Source: Lachnospiraceae bacterium (GTDB lineage Bacteria > Bacillota > Clostridia > Lachnospirales > Lachnospiraceae). Taken from it: 40,638 nt of DNA. Shown piece after piece: positions 8,926 through 16,456 of the stretch. The stretch covers positions 1 to 40,638 of the forward strand of contig JAAWBT010000048.1 in assembly GCA_022792835.1 (NCBI GenBank), written 5' to 3'. The first letter of the stretch is position 1. The number at the start of each line of letters is the position of its first letter. The notes beneath the pieces are model-generated. The model was not told the DNA's origin. It saw only the letters and a program-made list of their open reading frames with translations, and did not search any database. The translations under genes and the position numbers were made by a program.

Positions 8926-10338
8926 TTGGAGAAAAACGATTTTTCTAAAGGGAGTGTATACAGACATATCCTGGCACTGGCGGTTCCCATGACCATTGCT
9001 CAGCTGGTGCAGATGCTCTACAACATTGTGGACCGCATTTATATCGGGCATCTTCCGGGAGGCTCTTCTCTGGCCCTGACCGGGCTGGGCCTGACCTTTC
9101 CGGTGGTCACACTGATCATGGCATTTACCAACCTGTTCGGAATGGGAGGGACACCGCTCTTTTCCATTGCCAGAGGACGGCAGGATGAGACGAGGGCAGA
9201 GCGGATCCTGGGAAATACCTTTTCCATGCTCTGCTTCTGCTGTCTGATGCTGACGGGAGCCTGTTATCTGTTCATGAAGCCGATTTTATATCTTTTCGGG
9301 GCCAGTGATGCAAGCTATCCCTATGCGGCAGAGTATCTGCGGATTTATCTTCTGGGAACGCCATTTGCTATGATCAGCACAGGAATGAACGGGTTCATCA
9401 ATGCTCAGGGCTTTGCCAGGACTGGAATGGCCACGGTAATGATCGGAGCGGCCGTGAACATTCTTTTGGATCCGGTCTTTATTTTTGTGTTCGGCATGGG
9501 GGTATCAGGAGCTGCCTTAGCCACGATCCTGTCCCAGTTTTTATCGGCGGCCTGGGTTCTTCAGTTTCTTATGGGAAAGAAGACCTTATTTCGCCTCCGA
9601 AAGCAGTGTATGCATCCAGAAGGAAAGCTGATAAAGGAAATCGCAAGCCTTGGAATGGCAGGTTTTGTGGTACATGCCTCCAACGGGGCGGTACAGATTG
9701 CCTGCAATGCCACACTGAGAAATTTCGGCGGTGATGTCTATGTGGGAGTCATGACAATTTTAAATTCTGTGCGGGATGTGGTGTCCATGCCCATGCAGGG
9801 GCTGACCAATGCGTCCCAGCCGGTGCTGGGTTTCAATCTGGGGGCTGGTGCCTATGACAGAATCAAAAAGAGCATTGTCTTCGTGACAGTGGCAGGCGTT
9901 TCTTATATGTTGTTTGTCTGGCTGACCCTGTTTCTGTTCCCGGAGCCGCTCATGCGGATCTTTAATTCTGATGCAGAGCTGCTTGCGAAAGGCGTACCTG
10001 CACTCCACCTCTATTTCTTCGGCTTTTTTATGATGGCCTTTCAGTTTGTGGGCCAGTCCACCTTTGTGGGCCTTGGGATGGCAAAACAGTCTGTGTTCTT
10101 TTCCCTGTTGCGGAAGATTATCATTGTGGTTCCATTGACGCTTATCCTGCCACATGCGGCGGGGCTTGGAGCCATGGGCGTGTTTATGGCAGAACCAATC
10201 TCCAATTTCATTGGCGGGACGGCAAGCTTTACCACCATGCTGGTGCTGGTTGGACGGCTCTTTCGGAGAAATCAAGCTTCTGCAAAGCCATTGGTTCATG
10301 GCCGTCATGAGAATAAAGAGATTTCGAAAGGAAAATAA
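8926..10338 (+). CDS. MATE-family multidrug/metabolite exporter
   Basis: A 470-residue protein with twelve predicted membrane segments in two similar halves. It has the family N-terminus (ILALAVPMTIAQLVQMLYNIVDRIYIG), GMGVSGAALATILSQ at the end of the first half, and QGLTNASQPVLGFNLGAG opening the second half. MATE proteins export cationic compounds with proton or sodium antiport. The TTG at 8926 is preferred because CGGAGG (8912-8917) is 8 nt upstream; the in-frame GTG at 8917 lies inside that site. The gene has its own promoter. The substrate is unknown. Confidence 0.92.
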   Translation: MEKNDFSKGSVYRHILALAVPMTIAQLVQMLYNIVDRIYIGHLPGGSSLALTGLGLTFPVVTLIMAFTNLFGMGGTPLFSIARGRQDETRAERILGNTFSMLCFCCLMLTGACYLFMKPILYLFGASDASYPYAAEYLRIYLLGTPFAMISTGMNGFINAQGFARTGMATVMIGAAVNILLDPVFIFVFGMGVSGAALATILSQFLSAAWVLQFLMGKKTLFRLRKQCMHPEGKLIKEIASLGMAGFVVHASNGAVQIACNATLRNFGGDVYVGVMTILNSVRDVVSMPMQGLTNASQPVLGFNLGAGAYDRIKKSIVFVTVAGVSYMLFVWLTLFLFPEPLMRIFNSDAELLAKGVPALHLYFFGFFMMAFQFVGQSTFVGLGMAKQSVFFSLLRKIIIVVPLTLILPHAAGLGAMGVFMAEPISNFIGGTASFTTMLVLVGRLFRRNQASAKPLVHGRHENKEISKGK

Positions 10339-10486
10339 TCATAGTATGATGTTGATATAGAAACGAAAAGTATACAGAAAGGGACATCGCTATGAAGAAT
10401 CTCCTTTGCAAATTTTCTCAAATCAGGTAAAATAAAAGGAAAAAGGCCAGTAAGCGAAAATGGCCGCAGGAGACGGAGGACAGAAT

Positions 10487-11440
10487 ATGAGCAGGATTTA
10501 TGCAGGTGTGGATTTGGGAGGGACGACAGCCAAGCTCGGGCTGTTTGAGAAGGACGGCACGCTTCTTAAAAAATGGGAAATTCCGACCAGAAAAGAGGAC
10601 GGCGGAAAGCATGTGTGTCCGGACATTGCAGAGTCCATAAAAAAGAATATGGAGGAGATGGGAAGTGCCCCTTCAGAGCTTGCCGGGGCCGGAATCGGCG
10701 TGCCGGGCCCCATCCGCCCAGATGGGTATGTGGAGGTTATCGTCAATATCGGTATCCATGACTGGAATCCAGTGGAGGAGCTTTCCGGGCTTCTGGGTGG
10801 AATCCCGGTGAAGGGAGAGAATGATGCCAATGTGGCGGCCCTCGGTGAAATGTGGCAGGGAGGCGGCAAAGGCTACCGCGATGTGGTCATGGTGACGCTG
10901 GGAACCGGAGTGGGCGGCGGCGTAATCCTGGACGGCCGTATCGTGTCAGGCAGCAAAGGCATGGGCGGTGAGATTGGCCATATGGTGATGGATTGGAATT
11001 TTCCAGAGCCGGAAGCCTGCAATTGCGGGAATCATGGCTGTCTGGAGCAGATTACCTCAGCCACGGGAATTGTACGGATGGCAAAGCGTTTTCTGAGGGA
11101 ATCGGACAAGGCTTCCACGCTCAGAGATAGAGGGAGTGTGACGGCGAAGGATGTATTCGATGCGGCGAAGGCGGGAGATGAGTTGGCCGAAGAAATCGCC
11201 GATTACTGTATGATGTACCTGGCAAGGGCGCTGGCTTACGTTTCTCAGGTGGTGGATCCGGAAGTGTTTGTCATCGGCGGAGGGGTGTCTAAGGCCGGAC
11301 AATATCTGCTGGATCTTTTAAGAAAGCATTACGATCCGCTGATTGTACTGACAAAGGAGAAAGCGAAGCTTAAACTGGCGACATTGGGAAATGACGCAGG
11401 CATTTACGGTTCCGCGAAGATGATTATTGATGAAGAATAA
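10487..11440 (+). CDS. glcK: ROK-family glucokinase
   Basis: A 317-residue cytosolic sugar kinase. The phosphate-binding motif is VDLGGTTAK at the N-terminus. GENDANVAALGE, TLGTGVGGG and the substrate-binding GEIGHM follow, then the ROK zinc motif CNCGNHGCLEQ. This combination fits glucokinase of Gram-positive bacteria, which phosphorylates glucose to glucose-6-phosphate. The ATG at 10487 follows GGAGG by 7 nt; an earlier ATG at 10460 lies ahead of that site. The gene overlaps the start of the following ABC exporter, suggesting one operon. Other ROK sugar specificity cannot be excluded. Confidence 0.9.
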   Translation: MSRIYAGVDLGGTTAKLGLFEKDGTLLKKWEIPTRKEDGGKHVCPDIAESIKKNMEEMGSAPSELAGAGIGVPGPIRPDGYVEVIVNIGIHDWNPVEELSGLLGGIPVKGENDANVAALGEMWQGGGKGYRDVVMVTLGTGVGGGVILDGRIVSGSKGMGGEIGHMVMDWNFPEPEACNCGNHGCLEQITSATGIVRMAKRFLRESDKASTLRDRGSVTAKDVFDAAKAGDELAEEIADYCMMYLARALAYVSQVVDPEVFVIGGGVSKAGQYLLDLLRKHYDPLIVLTKEKAKLKLATLGNDAGIYGSAKMIIDEE

Positions 11441-13169
11441 GAAAAGAAAACCCTTTCTTGTCTACTATAAGCCTTACCTGGGCCTGCTTTTAAGCGACAT
11501 GTTTTTCGCCTGCCTGGGTGCGGCAGTGACTCTGGTGATCCCTCTGATCATTCGCCACATCACAGGGACGGTCATCTATTATGAGCCGGGTGAAGCCGCA
11601 GACACAATTTTAAAACTGGCCCTTGTCATGGCCGGGCTGGTGGCTCTGGAGTTTTGCTGCAACTATTACATCGGCTATTTCGGCCATATCATGGGTGCAA
11701 AGATGGAGCGGGATATGCGCCACGAGCTCTTTGCCCATTACCAGAAGCTGTCCTTTGCTTTCTACGATGAGCAGAAGGTTGGACAGCTTATGTCCCGTGT
11801 GACCAATGACCTTTTCGACATCAGCGAGCTGTGGCATCATGGGCCGGAGGATTTGATCATTTCCCTGATCCGCATGGCCGGTTCGCTGGTGATCCTTCTG
11901 TTTATCAATGTGCCTCTGGCTCTTTCAGCGGCGGCTCTGCTACCATTCATGCTCTTTTATGCAATTTTCCTTAATCGGAAAATGAAGCGGGCTTTCAGAC
12001 GCAACCGGGAGCGGATTGCGGACGTCAATGCTCAGATCGAGGATAGCCTGTCAGGCATCCGGGTGGTGAAGTCCTTTGGCAATGAAGAGGCCGAGATGGA
12101 GAAGTTTGACAGAGGAAATCAGAGGTTTCTGGAAAGCAAGCGGAACAGTTACCGGTATATGGGGGCCTACAATGCAGGGCTTGGGGCTTTTGCGACCCTG
12201 ATGACTGTGGTGGTGATCTCCGTGGGAGCCCTTCTTTTATCCAGAGGGGAGCTGGAACCGGCAGATCTGGTGGCCTTTCTCTTGATGGTAGGTAATTTTA
12301 CTGATCCCATCAAACGGCTGGTTAGCTTTACAGAACAGTTCCAGAACGGCATGTCCGGTTACGGAAGATTCCGGGAAATTTTGGAAATCCAGCCGGATAT
12401 TGAGGATGCCCCCGACGCAGAGGAGATCAGCCAGGTGAAGGGAGAAATCTGTTTTGAACAGGTGGATTTTCGTTATACTTCCTCCAGAGGGGATGTGCTC
12501 CATCATCTGGACATGGAGGTAAAACCGGGAGAATACATTGCCCTGGTGGGCTCCTCCGGTGTGGGAAAATCAACCCTTTGCAGCCTGATTCCCCGATTTT
12601 ACGAGGTGAACGGGGGAAGAATCACCCTGGACGGGAAGGATATCCGGAAGATTACCTTAAAAAGCCTGCGGGACAACATCGGTATTGTGCAGCAGGATGT
12701 GTATCTTTTTGCCGGGACAGTCTATGAAAATATCTGTTATGGGAAAAAAGACGTTTCTGAGGAAGAGGTCATGGCAGCGGCAAAGGCGGCCGGAGCCCAC
12801 GAATTTATCCTGGAGCTTGCGGACGGCTATCGCACAGATATCGGCCAGAGGGGAGTGAAGCTCTCAGGCGGGCAGAAGCAGAGGCTTTCTCTGGCGCGGG
12901 TATTCCTTCGTAATCCGCCAATTTTGCTGTTTGACGAGGCCACCTCAGCGCTGGATAATGAGAGCGAGCATGTGGTGCAGGAGGCTCTCGAAAAGCTGGC
13001 AAAGGGCCGGACCACCTTTGTGATCGCCCACCGTCTCTCCACGATCCGCAACGCGGAAAAGATTCTGGTCATGACAGATGACGGGATTGCTGAACAGGGC
13101 ACCCATGAAGAGCTTCTGGCTCAGGATGGAATCTATGCCAGATTTTACAGTATGCAGTTTGTGGACTGA
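11430..13169 (+). CDS. ABC exporter, fused membrane and ATPase domains
   Basis: A 579-residue half-transporter of the MsbA/LmrA type. It has a six-segment membrane domain (about 1-310) and an ATPase domain (about 340-579) with Walker A GSSGVGKS, Q-loop VQQDVYLFAG, signature LSGGQKQR, Walker B ILLFDEATSALD and the H-loop in IAHRLST. It works as a homodimer or pairs with another half-transporter; no partner is adjacent. The start (ATG at 11430, preceded in frame by a TTG) overlaps the end of the glucokinase gene, so translation is probably coupled. The transcript ends at the hairpin at 13185-13217. The substrate cannot be predicted. Confidence 0.92.
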   Translation: MKNKKRKPFLVYYKPYLGLLLSDMFFACLGAAVTLVIPLIIRHITGTVIYYEPGEAADTILKLALVMAGLVALEFCCNYYIGYFGHIMGAKMERDMRHELFAHYQKLSFAFYDEQKVGQLMSRVTNDLFDISELWHHGPEDLIISLIRMAGSLVILLFINVPLALSAAALLPFMLFYAIFLNRKMKRAFRRNRERIADVNAQIEDSLSGIRVVKSFGNEEAEMEKFDRGNQRFLESKRNSYRYMGAYNAGLGAFATLMTVVVISVGALLLSRGELEPADLVAFLLMVGNFTDPIKRLVSFTEQFQNGMSGYGRFREILEIQPDIEDAPDAEEISQVKGEICFEQVDFRYTSSRGDVLHHLDMEVKPGEYIALVGSSGVGKSTLCSLIPRFYEVNGGRITLDGKDIRKITLKSLRDNIGIVQQDVYLFAGTVYENICYGKKDVSEEEVMAAAKAAGAHEFILELADGYRTDIGQRGVKLSGGQKQRLSLARVFLRNPPILLFDEATSALDNESEHVVQEALEKLAKGRTTFVIAHRLSTIRNAEKILVMTDDGIAEQGTHEELLAQDGIYARFYSMQFVD

Positions 13170-13184
13170 AGAAAATTGCAATAA

Positions 13185-13217
13185 AAAAAATCCGTGTCAC
13201 TATGGCACGGATTTTTT
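13185..13217. terminator. Bidirectional intrinsic terminator
   Basis: TCCGTG (13191-13196) pairs with CACGGA (13206-13211), and the stem is extended by A/T pairs on both sides. It ends in T6 on the plus strand and T8 on the minus strand. It stops the ABC-exporter operon. On the other strand it would stop anything transcribed leftward from the promoter at 13292-13320. Confidence 0.88.
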
Positions 13218-13239
13218 ATACTCAGAGATATGGAAATTT

Positions 13240-13264
13240 CTTTCGTGGAATGTTCTATTCTACG
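13240..13264 (+). repeat. Inverted repeat, left (candidate recombination site)
   Basis: Matches the reverse complement of 14698-14722 at 23 of 25 positions. The core is CGTGGAA, a 7-bp spacer TGTTCTA and TTCTACG (13244-13264): inverted arms around a short asymmetric spacer, as in tyrosine-recombinase core sites. Confidence 0.75.
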
Positions 13265-13291
13265 TCTGATATCCGAAAAAGAATCACTTAA

Positions 13292-13320
13292 ACTATATCG
13301 GATATTTGCAGTTCTGTCAA
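13292..13320 (-). promoter_or_regulatory. Strong outward (leftward) promoter, OFF orientation
   Basis: On the minus strand, TTGACA (13320-13315), a 17-bp spacer and TATAGT (13297-13292): a full -35 and a -10 with one deviation. The start would be near 13285. An 8-bp inverted repeat, ATATCCGA (13269-13276) and TCGGATAT (13298-13305), brackets the -10 and start and may be an operator. The predicted transcript crosses the left inverted repeat and meets the terminator at 13185-13217 after about 100 nt. No gene is served in this orientation. Confidence 0.75.
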
Positions 13321-13519
13321 CATTTCTTCCTATGTAAAACGGGCCTATTCCTTTTACAGTACAAAATTTGACCCCAAATACAAAAAAAACAGAATCAAAC
13401 CACTTAATATTTATATCGGCAAATCTTTTTATTTCTTTATAGACGGAAAAACATTTTTTGTTTAAACTATATGGCATTTATTTATCGTCAAAATTATGGT
13501 CGAAATGGAGGTAAATATT

Positions 13520-14644
13520 ATGCCAAGGACAGGAAAGAACATTTACAAAAGAAAAGATGGGCGTTGGGAAGGACGCTACATCAAAGAGCGGGTAAACGGA
13601 AAGGCGCGTTACGGAACCATCTATGCCAGGAATTATCAGGAAGTGAAGAAAAAGCTGGAGGAGGTAAAGAGTCAGAGGGAAAAGAGAGAACTTTTTTCTG
13701 CCAGGGCCGGTACGGTGGATGATTTTGGAAAACAATGGCTTTTGGAAGTTGCAGAATCTTTAAAAGAATCATCTGCCATTAAATATGAAAACTTACTTCG
13801 CTGCTATATTCTTCCGGAGTTTGGGGAGGATGATCTTTCAAGAATTACAAATGAACGGTTTATAGGATTTGTGGGACGTCTGCTGAAGAGTGGAGGTACG
13901 AACGGACAGGGACTTGCCCCCTCAACTGTGTCCGAAGTGGTGTCAGTGATGAAAGGGATACGTATTTATGCCATGAAAAGAGGCTGTTTGACGGCTTTCT
14001 CACCGGAATGTGTGACAGTCAGGCAGAATCCGAAGAAAATTCGGGTGTTCAGCCTGGAAGAAGAAAAAAGGCTGATTGATTATCTTCGCAACCATATGGA
14101 TCTCACCTGTCTGGGCATTCTGCTGTGTCTTTTCACTGGGATCCGGGTGGGAGAGATCTGTGCACTGAAATGGGATGACATCAGTCTCTCAGAACAGACC
14201 ATGCAGATAGGAAAAACCATGCAGAGGCTCCGTGTGGAGGAAGAAGTAGGAGCAAGAACAAAGGTAAAGATATCTGCCCCAAAAAGTGTATGCTCTGCCC
14301 GCATCATACCCTTGCCAGATGCGCTTATGGAACTTCTTTCCGAATACTATGTGGCGGGAGCATTTTTTCTGACCGGGGACAGAGACCGCTACATAGAACC
14401 GCGGACCATGCAGAACCGGCTGCGGCGGATATTGGAGGCGAGCGGCATCCAAAAAGCCAATTTCCATACTACTCGCCATACTTTTGCGACAAGATGCATT
14501 GAAATGGGATTTGATGTAAAAACCCTCAGCGAGATTCTTGGTCATGCCAGTGTTTCCATTACCATGAACCGTTATGTCCATCCTTCTATGGCATTGAAGG
14601 CAGAACATATGAACCGCCTATCCGAGTTATTTGTCGTCAAATAA
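13520..14644 (+). CDS. Tyrosine site-specific recombinase (integrase family)
   Basis: A 374-residue recombinase. The N-terminus (GKNIYKRKDGRWEGRYI) is an integrase DNA-binding arm, followed by a SAM-like core-binding domain (about 65-165) and the catalytic domain. Catalytic residues are all present: Arg209 (TGIRVGE), Lys255, His316/Arg319 (HTTRHTF), His342 (ILGHAS) and Tyr352 (NRYVHP). The ATG at 13520 follows GGAGG by 8 nt. It lies alone between two inverted repeats, with no excisionase, relaxase or phage genes nearby. A DNA-inversion role is therefore more likely than mobilisation of an integrative element. The preceding 349-bp gap holds the terminator, left repeat and outward promoter described separately. 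A promoter for this gene was not clear. Confidence 0.93.
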   Translation: MPRTGKNIYKRKDGRWEGRYIKERVNGKARYGTIYARNYQEVKKKLEEVKSQREKRELFSARAGTVDDFGKQWLLEVAESLKESSAIKYENLLRCYILPEFGEDDLSRITNERFIGFVGRLLKSGGTNGQGLAPSTVSEVVSVMKGIRIYAMKRGCLTAFSPECVTVRQNPKKIRVFSLEEEKRLIDYLRNHMDLTCLGILLCLFTGIRVGEICALKWDDISLSEQTMQIGKTMQRLRVEEEVGARTKVKISAPKSVCSARIIPLPDALMELLSEYYVAGAFFLTGDRDRYIEPRTMQNRLRRILEASGIQKANFHTTRHTFATRCIEMGFDVKTLSEILGHASVSITMNRYVHPSMALKAEHMNRLSELFVVK

Positions 14645-14697
14645 CTGGTCAGAAGTTTTGTAAATCAAGTCAGAATGCGGGATAAAGGACGATCTTT

Positions 14698-14722
14698 CGC
14701 AGAATAGAACATTCTACGAAAG
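14698..14722 (-). repeat. Inverted repeat, right (candidate recombination site)
   Basis: Reverse complement matches 13240-13264 at 23 of 25 positions, with the same 7-bp spacer in opposite orientation. With 4 more bases on its left the site is itself a 29-nt near-palindrome (14694-14722; 12-bp arms with one mismatch). It lies between the recombinase and the TnpB-like gene, 57 nt before the latter's start. Confidence 0.75.
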
Positions 14723-14779
14723 CATGTGGCTATGTATATAAGAACAGGAAAAAACTCATTTCATCGAAGGAAGATGTGG

Positions 14780-16111
14780 ATGCCGCAGAAAACAATATAC
14801 AAGACAATCTGCCAGTACAGCAAGCTTCCAATTGCTGCCCGGGATATGGGGCGGCTGCAGGAGATTGCCAAGGACTGCAGAAAGGTTAAAAACTATGTGT
14901 ATGAACGCTACGGTGGAGTGGGCGGCTTTGCCAAAATCTATCCGGGCTATACGGTGCAGAATGAGATGACAAAGAGCGGACTCAGAGAGAAGCTCGGGCT
15001 TCCGGCCGTGTACTTCTATCTCTCTATTTTCGACGCACTTGGGGATATCAAGAGCCAGTGGACCAGGACCAAAAAGCAGATTGAGAAAAATATCCGGGCA
15101 AATGAGAATCTGACTCCAGAAGACAGACATTATCTCAGATTTATCATGAAGCAGAGCAATTGCTTCGAAGCGGTTTTGACTGGAGGGGAGATTTCCTTGA
15201 CAGGAGAATGGGAAATACGGTACAGAGCAGTCTGCGGCGAAGTGGATGCCCATAGGTTGGAACAATATCTGCGCAGACAGGTACGAAGACATCTGGTCAG
15301 GCCCCATACAGATACAGCAGACGGTTTTTCAGTCTCCCCGAAAGGATATCGGTATGCAGACCACGGTATCTATCTTTCCATGAAAGAAAGCAGGAAGAGG
15401 CTCTTCATCCTTTTGACAGACAACAACCGGTATACAAGGCAGATATATATCCGCCTTTATCCAGAGGAGGGAAGGGTGACGATCAATGTACCTGTGGAGG
15501 TAAAGCAGAAACATCCGCCGGGTTATGAAGGAGAGATGGGGCTGGCAATGGGGCTTAAATGTATGTTTGTGACAGACCAGGGCAGGACATACGGTGAAAA
15601 ATACCTGGAGTATCAGTCTGCTCTCACCGACTATGTGCGGGAAAGGCTGACCCGCCACGGTAGGAATGCGAAGAGCAATCCCGGCATGAAAAAATATAGT
15701 GCGGGGAAGGCGAGGCTGGAACGGGCATTGCACGACTATGTGAATGTGGAGATTAACCGATTGCTGGAAACAGAAAAGCCGGGGACCATTTACATTCCGA
15801 AACTGCCCGCGTTGTCTAAAGCAGGCATCAACCGGAGGGCAAACGCTACGGTCAGTATGTGGCAGAAAGGGTTTGTGAAGAGCAGACTGATTCAGAAATG
15901 CTGGGAACGCTCCGTCGAGCTGGTGGAGGTGTTCGGTAAAGGGATTAGCAGCCGGTGCAGCGGCTGTGGAGAAGAAGGACAGCGAGAAAATGAGGAGTTT
16001 TTCTGTGCGTCCTGCAGACTGAAACTGCCGGAGAGGCAGAACACGGCAAGGAATGTCCTGCAAAGAGGACGTGCTCTTCGGGAAGAAAAAGACGCACAAA
16101 GAAATTCATAA
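14780..16111 (+). CDS. TnpB-family protein with degenerate RuvC site (predicted nuclease-dead)
   Basis: A 443-residue protein with TnpB/OrfB layout. The N-terminal region begins KTIYKTI. A RuvC-like half follows, and the C-terminal zinc finger is intact (CSGC at 393-396, CASC at 409-412). By eye, the three catalytic acids are gone. The first RuvC motif, usually G-I-D-L-G, reads GLAMG (254-258). The second, usually with Glu in I-E-D-L, reads YIPKLP. The third, usually D-R-D-x-N-A-A, reads PERQNTA. The frame is unbroken, so the protein seems maintained rather than decaying. ATG 14780 follows AAGGAAG by 6 nt; upstream in-frame GTG/ATG codons lack a site. Established precedent: TldR proteins, nuclease-dead TnpB relatives, are RNA-guided repressors next to surface genes such as flagellin. 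No TnpA transposase is present. A decayed insertion-sequence relic is the alternative. Confidence 0.8.
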   Translation: MPQKTIYKTICQYSKLPIAARDMGRLQEIAKDCRKVKNYVYERYGGVGGFAKIYPGYTVQNEMTKSGLREKLGLPAVYFYLSIFDALGDIKSQWTRTKKQIEKNIRANENLTPEDRHYLRFIMKQSNCFEAVLTGGEISLTGEWEIRYRAVCGEVDAHRLEQYLRRQVRRHLVRPHTDTADGFSVSPKGYRYADHGIYLSMKESRKRLFILLTDNNRYTRQIYIRLYPEEGRVTINVPVEVKQKHPPGYEGEMGLAMGLKCMFVTDQGRTYGEKYLEYQSALTDYVRERLTRHGRNAKSNPGMKKYSAGKARLERALHDYVNVEINRLLETEKPGTIYIPKLPALSKAGINRRANATVSMWQKGFVKSRLIQKCWERSVELVEVFGKGISSRCSGCGEEGQRENEEFFCASCRLKLPERQNTARNVLQRGRALREEKDAQRNS

Positions 16112-16129
16112 AAAGTTTATAAAGAAGGA

Positions 16130-16397
16130 CTTTGCGGATGAACGTGCCCCGTGGGCGCGTTTGACTGAAACCGGAGACGGGAATAGGAACGCAGAAAAAT
16201 TCTTTTGATAAAAAACAAAGACGGCCTTAGAAGCCGGCTCCTCCTTGGAGGCGGGTATTGGGTAGGCCAAGACCCATGGGAACTCAGAGGGCAGATGTTT
16301 TCTGCGCTTTGAGAAGTACCGGGAGCGAAGCGGGCAGGAGCGCTGCGTGATAAAAAATCATGTGGCGGAGAGTGCCAGCATCACCTGAAGAGGGTGA
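16130..16397 (+). ncRNA. Highly structured RNA, candidate TnpB-type guide scaffold
   Basis: The 344-bp gap after the TnpB-like gene has no gene but many hairpins. They are: UUUGCG/CGCAGA (16131-16136 with 16191-16196), closing a junction that holds a 9-bp stem (16141-16149/16153-16161) and a CCG-GAGA-CGG GNRA hairpin (16171-16180); a CUUG-loop stem near 16230-16241; UGGGU/ACCCA near 16259-16276; a 13-position stem with one mismatch (16283-16295/16301-16313); an 11-bp stem (16341-16351/16357-16367); and UCACC/GGUGA (16381-16385/16393-16397). TnpB guide RNAs (reRNA/omega RNA) are encoded at exactly this place. A structured mRNA leader for the next operon is the alternative. No terminator is visible, and the guide segment cannot be identified. 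Confidence 0.55.
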
Positions 16398-16456
16398 CAA
16401 AATATGCCTTATTAAAAAGAAACAGAATGTGAGGAAGTAATGGGGGAGATATCTGG

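Larger units (their letters stand above)
13240..14722. other. Predicted invertible DNA segment carrying its own recombinase
   Basis: A 1,483-bp stretch bounded by 25-bp inverted repeats (13240-13264 and 14698-14722). It contains only a tyrosine recombinase gene and, near the left end, a near-consensus promoter facing outward and leftward. Invertible promoters flipped by an adjacent tyrosine recombinase are established in Clostridia and Bacteroides for surface genes. Here the promoter currently faces a terminator (OFF); after inversion it would face the TnpB-like gene. Inversion is a prediction. Confidence 0.65.

Noticed and set aside
10339-10486. A regulatory RNA upstream of the glucokinase gene
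   Set aside because: A short gap with no convincing hairpin or promoter; nothing supportable.
13288-13472. 11-bp direct repeat TTAAACTATAT at 13288-13298 and 13462-13472
   Set aside because: The first copy overlaps the outward promoter -10. The second has no correctly spaced -35, so it was not called a second promoter. It may be chance in A/T-rich DNA or a binding site.
14658-14686. Weak rightward promoter TTGTAA-17-GATAAA between the recombinase and the right inverted repeat
   Set aside because: Only a moderate match. It could give low expression of the TnpB-like gene in the present orientation but is not strong enough to list.
13520-16111. Recombinase plus TnpB as an ordinary mobile element (IS605/IS607-like)
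   Set aside because: There is no TnpA or serine recombinase and no IS-type ends. The inverted repeats bracket only the recombinase, and the TnpB active site is lost.
16388-16440. Guide-like match of the RNA 3' end (ATATGCCTTA) to bases near 30121
   Set aside because: A 10-nt match inside a coding region is expected by chance in 40 kb, and the true guide boundary is unknown.
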